Origin: Microbulbifer hainanensis | Lineage (GTDB): Bacteria; Pseudomonadota; Gammaproteobacteria; Pseudomonadales; Cellvibrionaceae | Direction of reading: 5' to 3' | Assembly (NCBI RefSeq): GCF_014904735.1 | Contig: NZ_JACZCR010000043.1 | Span: 1 to 53,255 of the forward strand | DNA length: 53,255 bases | Part shown: positions 38,238 through 44,156 of the stretch, piece by piece | Layout: the number at the start of each line of letters is the position of its first letter | Position numbering within the stretch: the first letter of the stretch is position 1 | Made by a program: the position numbers and the translations under genes | Notes under the pieces: model-generated | Databases searched by the model: none | What the model saw: the letters and a program-made list of their open reading frames with translations, nothing else | Told to the model about the DNA's origin: nothing

Positions 38238-38804
38238 TCAACACGCATAACTGCTTTCGATGGTTCCCAACTGCAGCGCTTCTTTCAGTTTTTTGCGCGC
38301 CCGGTGCAGGCGGGACTTCACCGTCCCGACATTGATATCGAGTATCTCCGCGACTTCCAGGGCGGTGTAGCCCTCGACGTCGTGCAACATCACCACGTCG
38401 CGCCAACCGTCGTCGATGGTTTCCAGCGCGCGATTCAGCGCCCGCTGCAACTCCAGCTGGTGGTAGCGATTGCGTTTGTCGACCAAGAGATCCGCAAAGG
38501 CGTCATCGTCACTGGACCAGGAAATACTCTCGTCAATCGGAGAGCTGACGCGCCGGCGATAGAGATCCACGTAACGCCGGTACAGCACCTTTACCAGCCA
38601 GGGCCCCAGCTTCTCCACGGCGGCCAACTCATCGAGCCGCGGGAATAGCCGTGTCAGCACGTCCTGAACCAGATCCTCGGATTCATTGCGATCCTGCGTC
38701 CAGCGGTACGCCATGCGGTACATCAGTCGCATATGCGGACGCACCAGAACCGTAAAACGGTCTTCGGCAGCGTCAGCACCGCGGAAGAAGCGCATCAGCG
38801 TCAC
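38238..38804 (-). CDS. ECF-type RNA polymerase sigma factor
   Basis: This 188-residue protein has sigma region 2 (MRLMYRMAYRWTQDRNESEDLVQDVLTRLF) and region 4 (VAEILDINVGTVKSRLHRARKKL) joined by a short linker, without regions 1 or 3. That is the ECF layout. Start is taken as GTG at 38804 with GGAG 7 nt upstream; an ATG nine bases downstream is the alternative. The operon order is sigma, anti-sigma, secreted coiled-coil protein, then TPR-barrel protein. Its promoters are described separately. Confidence 0.92.
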   Translation of the reverse strand: MTLMRFFRGADAAEDRFTVLVRPHMRLMYRMAYRWTQDRNESEDLVQDVLTRLFPRLDELAAVEKLGPWLVKVLYRRYVDLYRRRVSSPIDESISWSSDDDAFADLLVDKRNRYHQLELQRALNRALETIDDGWRDVVMLHDVEGYTALEVAEILDINVGTVKSRLHRARKKLKEALQLGTIESSYAC

Positions 38805-39252
38805 ACCACAACTCCTTAACGTTCGTACCATTCGGGACTATCAAATCGTTACCACGGATCAACACGCAAAAAGGTTCCCGGCAAAGCCACCGAACAGAAT
38901 TTTTTGGTGGCATCAGTGCATTTACACGCGGCGGGCAGCAAAAAGGTTCCCAGGGGAAAATAATCCCGTGAAAACCCGCGAGTGCGCGCTTATTTTCCAA
39001 AAAAAGGGAAATTGGCCGATTGCAATTGCACGAACCGTCACCTAGCTTGGCATGAGAGCCACGACCTGAGTACCGCCAGCCCGGCGGCCCCGCCGTTGGC
39101 CGTGTCTCGTTTGTGAGTTGTGCCCGGATATCTGTTATGTCCGGCAGGCGCAGTTCTTTGTCTTTTGCGTCGAAGTATTACCGGCCTCAGCAGTCAGACA
39201 TCCCACATTGCTGTTACCGATCCAGACAATAAATATACAGGTAGACTTTGAC
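38805..39252. other. Intergenic region between the ECF operon and the protease gene
   Basis: This 448-bp divergent spacer contains the tandem ECF promoter elements on the sigma-gene side. The 39000-39250 part, leading into the protease gene, contains no gene I can support and no clear sigma-70 promoter. An AGG lies close to the protease ATG. Confidence 0.7.
38853..38951 (-). promoter_or_regulatory. Two tandem ECF-type promoters ahead of the sigma-factor gene
   Basis: On the minus strand the same element occurs twice: GGGAACCTTTTTGC, then 9 nt, then CGTG. The copies lie at 38853-38879 and 38925-38951, 72 bp apart. GGAAC resembles the -35 of ECF (RpoE-like) promoters and CGTG a short -10, with 16 nt between GGAACC and CGTG in both. 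The first copy would start transcription about 40 nt upstream of the sigma gene. The conserved spacing supports autoregulation by this sigma factor. Confidence 0.65.
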
Positions 39253-40416
39253 ATGAAGAAATCACTGATCGCTGCGGCCATCGCCGTTGCCGCAAGCGCC
39301 GCAGTTCAGGCAGAACAACCTTCTTTCAGCGTTAATCCGGCAGTTGCCGATGTACACAATCGCTGCATCGTGCGCTTCCAGGACAGCTATTCCGGCGCGG
39401 AGGCCACGAGCATTTCGCACCGCCTGGTGGCCGAGGCACGCGCCGCGGGCCACAGCAACGCATCGGCCCAATATATTTACCGCAATACCATCAAGGGACT
39501 GACGATCAACCTGCCGTGCAGTGCCGCCGCCGCAGTGTTTGCCGGCGACACCACGATCATGCACATGACCCCGGACAGTGTCGTCAGTATCAGCGCACCA
39601 CCTTCCTGTACCGGCCCCAATTGCGGCGGCGGCTCCACCGCTCAGGTCACCCCCTACGGTATCACTCGCGTGGGCGGGCCGGTGGACGGTAGCGGGCACG
39701 ACGCCTGGGTGATCGATACGGGCATTGACCTGGACAACCCGGACCTGAACGTGGACGCCAGCCGTGGCTTCTCCGCGATCACGTCCGGCAAAAGTGCCGG
39801 TGAAATCGACGACGATCACGGTCACGGCTCTCATGTGGCGGGCACTATCGGGGCCATCGATAACGGTATCGATGTGGTCGGCGTGGCCGCCAATGCCACT
39901 GTCATTCCAGTCAAGGTGCTCGACCACCGCGGCTCCGGCACCACGTCCGGCGTTATCGCCGGAGTGGATTATGTGGGCGCCAACGCCGCACCCGGTGATT
40001 GCGCCAATATGAGCCTGGGCGGTGGTGTCAGCCAGGATCTCGACGACGCCGTGGTCGCCGCATCGCAAAAATCCGGCGCTTTCTTCGTACTCGCCGCCGG
40101 CAATGACGGCGACGATGCCAACAACCACTCGCCCGCCCGCGCCAATGGCAACAACGTGCGCACCATTTCCGCGATCGACAGCAACGACACCATGCCGTCC
40201 TGGTCCAACTGGGGCAATCCCCCGGTGGACTATGCCGCGCCCGGCGTCAGCATTCTGTCGATCAGGGCCGGGGGCGGTACCACCACCATGTCCGGCACCT
40301 CGATGGCCTCGCCACACGCCTGTGCGGTGATGATGATGACCAACGGTCACCCGTCCACGAGCGGCACCGCCAACGGCGACCCGGATGGCGATCCGGATTC
40401 CATCATCCACCTGTAA
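39253..40416 (+). CDS. Secreted subtilisin-like (S8) serine protease
   Basis: This 387-residue preproenzyme has a signal peptide (1-20), an I9-type propeptide (about 36-115; NRCIVRFQDSYSGAEATSISH), a Ser/Gly/Cys linker and a catalytic domain. The catalytic residues are Asp155 in WVIDTGIDLDNPDL, His191 in DDHGHGSHVAGT, oxyanion Asn284 in AAGND and Ser350 in SGTSMASPH. It ends soon after the Ser box, with an acidic GDPDGDPDS tail and no P-domain or pre-peptidase C-terminal domain, so it is a minimal subtilase. A strong terminator follows at 40440. Confidence 0.94.
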   Translation: MKKSLIAAAIAVAASAAVQAEQPSFSVNPAVADVHNRCIVRFQDSYSGAEATSISHRLVAEARAAGHSNASAQYIYRNTIKGLTINLPCSAAAAVFAGDTTIMHMTPDSVVSISAPPSCTGPNCGGGSTAQVTPYGITRVGGPVDGSGHDAWVIDTGIDLDNPDLNVDASRGFSAITSGKSAGEIDDDHGHGSHVAGTIGAIDNGIDVVGVAANATVIPVKVLDHRGSGTTSGVIAGVDYVGANAAPGDCANMSLGGGVSQDLDDAVVAASQKSGAFFVLAAGNDGDDANNHSPARANGNNVRTISAIDSNDTMPSWSNWGNPPVDYAAPGVSILSIRAGGGTTTMSGTSMASPHACAVMMMTNGHPSTSGTANGDPDGDPDSIIHL

Positions 40417-40439
40417 CCGAGCTCACCCTTCGTTGACTG

Positions 40440-40474
40440 ACCGGCGGCCGCTGCACAGCGGTCGCCGGTTTTTC
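40440..40474 (+). terminator. Rho-independent terminator after the protease gene
   Basis: Stem ACCGGCGgCCGCT / AGCGGtCGCCGGT (one G-T style mismatch) with a short GCAC-like loop, followed by TTTTTC on the plus strand. Confidence 0.85.
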
Positions 40475-40549
40475 TTTGAGCCTGTTTACGCTAGATTGGA
40501 TGACCCCGGCCGGGCAGGAGCCCGGTTTTCTTTGCGCATTGGTGAACAA

Positions 40550-41278
40550 GTGGATTCTCTGATCTTACTGTGTGAAAACGCCGCCCCCGCCGAATTCTGC
40601 GATCGCATGGTCGAGCGCTTTCACGAGGCGCCGGAGAAGCACCCCGGCCGCACCGGCTCCGGAGTGGACCCGAGCAAGAAAACCAGCTCCGATCTGTATA
40701 TCTCGGCTCTGGATTCCTGGCGGGAGGAATGCGCGGCCGTTAACAATATCGTTACGCACGGCCTCATGGCCTACTGCCGCCGCTACCCGCATATGCTGAC
40801 CGGCGCAATCTCCCCCACCATCCTCGACGAGGCGACGCGGAAACCGCGCAATCTCGCTGCCGAGGATATCGCTCACCTGGATGAGCGGCAGCTGCAGATG
40901 CTGGTGCGCGGCATTTTCCGGCTGGACGGTATCAACCTGCAGCACTACGAAAAAAATCGCGGCGGCTACTTCCACTGGCACTCGGAGCACTACCCGCACC
41001 CCAGTGATCCCGGACAGAATTCGCTACACCGGGTCCTCTTCTGGCTGCTGTTCCTGAACGACGTCGACGAGGGCGGCGAGACCGAATTCTGCTACCAGGG
41101 TGCCAAGATCAAACCGAAGAAAGGCAGCCTGATCCTGTCCCCCTGCGGTTTTACCCACACCCACCGCGGCAATGCACCGCTTTCCGGCGACAAGACGATC
41201 CTCACCTCCTGGGTGCTGTATCGGCCGGCAGCAGAACTCTACGGCACAGCACCGCAACAACAGGCAACCGCCGGATAG
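40550..41278 (+). CDS. 2-oxoglutarate/Fe(II)-dependent oxygenase (prolyl-hydroxylase-like)
   Basis: This 242-residue protein has the double-stranded beta-helix core of 2OG oxygenases. The iron site reads FHWHSEHYPH, giving His144-x-Glu146 in place of the common HxD, with a distal His at 203 or 205 in FTHTHRG and a 2-oxoglutarate-binding basic residue nearby. LFLNDVDEGGETEFCYQG is typical of prolyl-hydroxylase-like members. Start is GTG at 40550; this is supported by the related broken gene at 42947, whose ATG aligns here (DSLILLCENAAP vs DPLIVQFDDAAS). The substrate is unknown. Confidence 0.85.
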   Translation: MDSLILLCENAAPAEFCDRMVERFHEAPEKHPGRTGSGVDPSKKTSSDLYISALDSWREECAAVNNIVTHGLMAYCRRYPHMLTGAISPTILDEATRKPRNLAAEDIAHLDERQLQMLVRGIFRLDGINLQHYEKNRGGYFHWHSEHYPHPSDPGQNSLHRVLFWLLFLNDVDEGGETEFCYQGAKIKPKKGSLILSPCGFTHTHRGNAPLSGDKTILTSWVLYRPAAELYGTAPQQQATAG

Positions 41279-41326
41279 CCCGGGTACCGGGCCGACAACA
41301 AACTGCAGTTAAAAGGATTTAAAGCG

Positions 41327-42715
41327 ATGCAGGACCTGACCCGGGGCGCTATTCGCGGCCATATTGCCCGCTACGGCGCCTTTATGTTCGCCACCATGCT
41401 GTTCCAGACCCTCTATTTTCTGGTGGATCTGTATTTCGTTTCCGGCCTCGGCAGCGCGCCGGTGGCGGCGGTCAGTATTGCCGGCAATATGATGTTCATG
41501 GTGATGGCGCTGACCCAGGCGCTGTCGGTGGGCACCACCACGCTGGTCTCCCACGCCATCGGCGCCGGGGATATGCCCGCCGCCCAGCGCAGTTTCAATC
41601 AGGCGCAGTCGCTGGCGCTGGTATGCGGACTCATTTTCGGCACAGTGGCTTTCGCACTGCGCGGCGCCTATGCCACTGCCTTTACCGCCGACGCGGAAAC
41701 CGCGCGACTGGCCGTGGCGTACCTGAACTGGTTTCTGCCGGCGATGCTGCTGCAGTTCCCGTTCGCCGCCATGGCGGCGGCACTGCGCGGCGCCGGCGAG
41801 GTGAAGCAGCCCTCACTGATCCAGGTGCTGACGCTGCTGCTCAATATCACGCTGGCGCCGGTGCTGGTAGCCGGCTGGGGCACCGGTGTGCCACTGGGTG
41901 TAGCGGGTGCCGGCATGGCGACACTGATTTCGGTGGCAGTGGGTGGAGTGCTGCTGGCCGCTCTGTTTTTACGCCCGCAACAGAAGCTGCGTTTCGATGC
42001 GGCTGAGCTGCTGCGCCCGGCACTGGGGCTGTGGCGGCGGCTGGCCGCTATCGGCCTGCCCTCCGGCGGCGAGTTTGCGCTGATGGCGGCCTTCCTGGCA
42101 GTGGTCTACACGGTGCTGACCCAGGTCGGGGTTTCGGCTCAGGCGGGTTTTGGAGTGGGCCTGAGGGTCATGCAGTCCATCTTCCTGCCGGCAATGGCGG
42201 TGTCCTTCGCGCTGGCGCCGATTGCCGGGCAGAATTTCGGCGCGCGCCGGCAGGACCGCGTGCGCGAGACACTGCGCAGCGGAGTCCTCTTCGTATCAAC
42301 CCTGATGTTCGCACTGTCGCTGCTCAGCTATTTCGCCGGCGGCAATATGGCCGCACTGTTCCTGGACGATCCGGCAGCGATCGCGGTGGCGAGGGAATTC
42401 CTCGGGATCGCGTCGTTTAATTTCGTCCCCACCGGCATCATCTTCTGCTGCTCCGGCCTGTTTCAGGCCCTGGGCAATACCCTGCCGTCGCTGGCCGCCT
42501 CGACACTGCGCATCCTCGTCTTTGCCGTGCCGGCCCTGTGGATCGGCACCCAGCCCTGGTTCGAGACGCGCTATCTCTGGTATCTGTCGGCGAGTTCGGT
42601 GGTACTGCAGATGGCGCTGGCGGTCGTGCTGTTGCGGCGCGAGTTGCGGATCAAGTTGGCGGATATGCCGCCGCCGGCTGAAACGGTGGCGGCCGAAGCC
42701 GAACAGACAGCCTAG
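41327..42715 (+). CDS. MATE-family multidrug/toxin exporter
   Basis: This 462-residue membrane protein has 12 hydrophobic helices in two six-helix halves. Family marks include FQTLYFLVDLYFVSGLGSAPVAAVSIAGN, SVGTTTLVSHAIGAGD and APIAGQNFGARRQDRVRETL. It would export cationic compounds by Na+ or H+ antiport. AAAAGGA precedes the ATG and the gene is 48 bp downstream of the oxygenase on the same strand, so they may be co-transcribed. Confidence 0.93.
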   Translation: MQDLTRGAIRGHIARYGAFMFATMLFQTLYFLVDLYFVSGLGSAPVAAVSIAGNMMFMVMALTQALSVGTTTLVSHAIGAGDMPAAQRSFNQAQSLALVCGLIFGTVAFALRGAYATAFTADAETARLAVAYLNWFLPAMLLQFPFAAMAAALRGAGEVKQPSLIQVLTLLLNITLAPVLVAGWGTGVPLGVAGAGMATLISVAVGGVLLAALFLRPQQKLRFDAAELLRPALGLWRRLAAIGLPSGGEFALMAAFLAVVYTVLTQVGVSAQAGFGVGLRVMQSIFLPAMAVSFALAPIAGQNFGARRQDRVRETLRSGVLFVSTLMFALSLLSYFAGGNMAALFLDDPAAIAVAREFLGIASFNFVPTGIIFCCSGLFQALGNTLPSLAASTLRILVFAVPALWIGTQPWFETRYLWYLSASSVVLQMALAVVLLRRELRIKLADMPPPAETVAAEAEQTA

Positions 42716-42946
42716 CGGGAAATTCCAGCCACCCACCCGAAGGGCACCCCCACCAGAGCTGGATCAAGAATCGCGGCCCCGTACGGGATACCGTGGATAC
42801 CTGGCTTGCCAGGGTGTCACCTGCCCCCCGCATAATGCAATGAGTGAATCAAGCCAGAAAACATCCACCCGAAATTGAGGGATATTAACGGTTCACCGTC
42901 TCACTACATGCAGGCAGACAGAAGTGTCGATTGCCGGGAGTAGACG

Positions 42947-43276
42947 ATGGATCCATTGATTGTTCAGTTCGATGACGCCGCATCCGCAGATTACTGTGAG
43001 CGCCCGATCCAGCGCTTTGAAGATGCTCCCGAGAAGTCAGCCGGCCGCGCCGGTGTAGACAAAGACAAGAAAGATAGTTCCGACCTCTACCTTTCTACAC
43101 TGCCGTAATGGAAGGAAGAGTGCTGGAACATCAACAACATGGTGTACCAGGCGCTCGTCGGTATGCCGATTTGAAATGACAAATATATTCTCACGTCGTG
43201 GGTGATGTACCGCCCCGCGAATGAGCTGCATAGCAACCCGGCGAAGCAAAAGACCGGGGACACTCAACAACAATAA
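42947..43276 (+). pseudogene. Broken paralogue of the 2OG oxygenase
   Basis: The frame at 42947 (ATG, GGGAG upstream) encodes MDPLIVQFDDAASADYC and then EDAPEKSAGRAGVDKDKKDSS, closely matching the start of the oxygenase at 40550. A TAA at 43106 interrupts it where the intact protein has Ser, in LDSWREEC against LP-stop-WKEEC. After 21 more codons a TGA falls at 43172, and the same frame resumes with DKYILTSWVMYRPANEL, the C-terminus of the intact protein, ending at TAA 43274-43276. About 136 codons, including the whole iron site, are deleted. It cannot encode an active enzyme. Confidence 0.9.
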
Positions 43277-43295
43277 AAACTCAACAACAATAAAA
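43262..43295 (+). repeat. 17-bp direct repeat at the 3' end of the pseudogene
   Basis: ACTCAACAACAATAAAA occurs twice in tandem; the first copy contains the stop codon of the pseudogene frame. It is probably a slippage product and has no obvious role. Confidence 0.8.
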
Positions 43296-43342
43296 ACTGA
43301 CTGACTGGAACAAAGAAGAACAAACGGAATGGAATGGAATAA

Positions 43343-43371
43343 ACGGGGGCTCACTAGCCCCCGTTTTTTTG
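43343..43371. terminator. Bidirectional terminator between pseudogene and rlmB
   Basis: A perfect 9-bp stem ACGGGGGCT / AGCCCCCGT with a 4-nt loop, then T7 on the plus strand and TTTATT on the minus strand. It separates the decayed oxygenase from rlmB, whose stop is at 43398. Confidence 0.9.
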
Positions 43372-43397
43372 CCTGAACTTTTTTGACGGATGAGTAT

Positions 43398-44153
43398 TTA
43401 TTGTGCCCGCTGGCGCACCGCCTCGAACAGGCACACCCCCGTTGCCACGGAGACATTCAGGCTGCTGACCTCACCGGCCATCGGAATCTTGATCAGGTGA
43501 TCGCAGTTTTCCCGGGTCAGGCGGCGCAGGCCGGAACCCTCCGCCCCCATCACCAGCGCAATCGCGCCCGTCAGCTGGCTCTGGTAGACATCCTGCTCCG
43601 CCTCGCCGGCAGCACCGAAAATCCACACACCAGCCTGCTGCAATTGCTGCAGTGTGCGGGCGAGATTGGTGACGGTCACGAACGGCAGCACCTCGGCAGC
43701 GCCGCAGGCGACCTTCCTGGCCGTGGGGGTCAGCCCGGCGGACTTGTCTTTCGGCGCGATCACCGCGTGCACGCCGGCGGCCTCGGCTGAGCGCAAGCAG
43801 GCGCCGAGATTGTGCGGATCGGTGACGCCGTCGAGTACCAGCAGGAACGGCGCCTCGGACTTTGCATCCAGCTGCTGCAGCAGCTCCTGCAGAAAACGCT
43901 CGTCGTAGACTTTGGTCTTGCCGGCACAGACGGCGAGTACGCCCTGGTGATTGCCCTCGTCGCCGACCCGGTCGTCCAGTGCGCGGCGATCGACAAAGCG
44001 CATCGGAATATCGTTCTTTTCCGCCTGGCTGATGATTTTCTGCAGGCGCTGATCTTTGCGCCCGCGCAACAGCAGCAGTTCCTGTACCTGCTGCGGCGAG
44101 CTTTTCAACAGGGCCTGCACTGCGTGCAGGCCGTACACTAGCTGTTCTGCCAC
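43398..44153 (-). CDS. rlmB: 23S rRNA (guanosine-2'-O-)-methyltransferase RlmB
   Basis: RlmB methylates the 2'-OH of a guanosine (G2251 in E. coli) of 23S rRNA. The 251-residue SpoU-class protein has an N-terminal L30e-like substrate domain (EQLVYGLHAVQALL), then knot motifs NLGACLRSAEAAGVHAVI, LVMGAEGSGLRRL and SLNVSVATGVCLFEAVRQR. It starts with GTG only 3 nt after the rnr stop; translational coupling is likely. Confidence 0.95.
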   Translation of the reverse strand: MAEQLVYGLHAVQALLKSSPQQVQELLLLRGRKDQRLQKIISQAEKNDIPMRFVDRRALDDRVGDEGNHQGVLAVCAGKTKVYDERFLQELLQQLDAKSEAPFLLVLDGVTDPHNLGACLRSAEAAGVHAVIAPKDKSAGLTPTARKVACGAAEVLPFVTVTNLARTLQQLQQAGVWIFGAAGEAEQDVYQSQLTGAIALVMGAEGSGLRRLTRENCDHLIKIPMAGEVSSLNVSVATGVCLFEAVRQRAQ

Positions 44154-44156
44154 GAT

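Noticed and set aside
43106..43174. Stop codon readthrough or recoding in the second oxygenase copy
   Set aside because: Two different stops (TAA, TGA) and the loss of the iron site leave no functional product even if both were read through.
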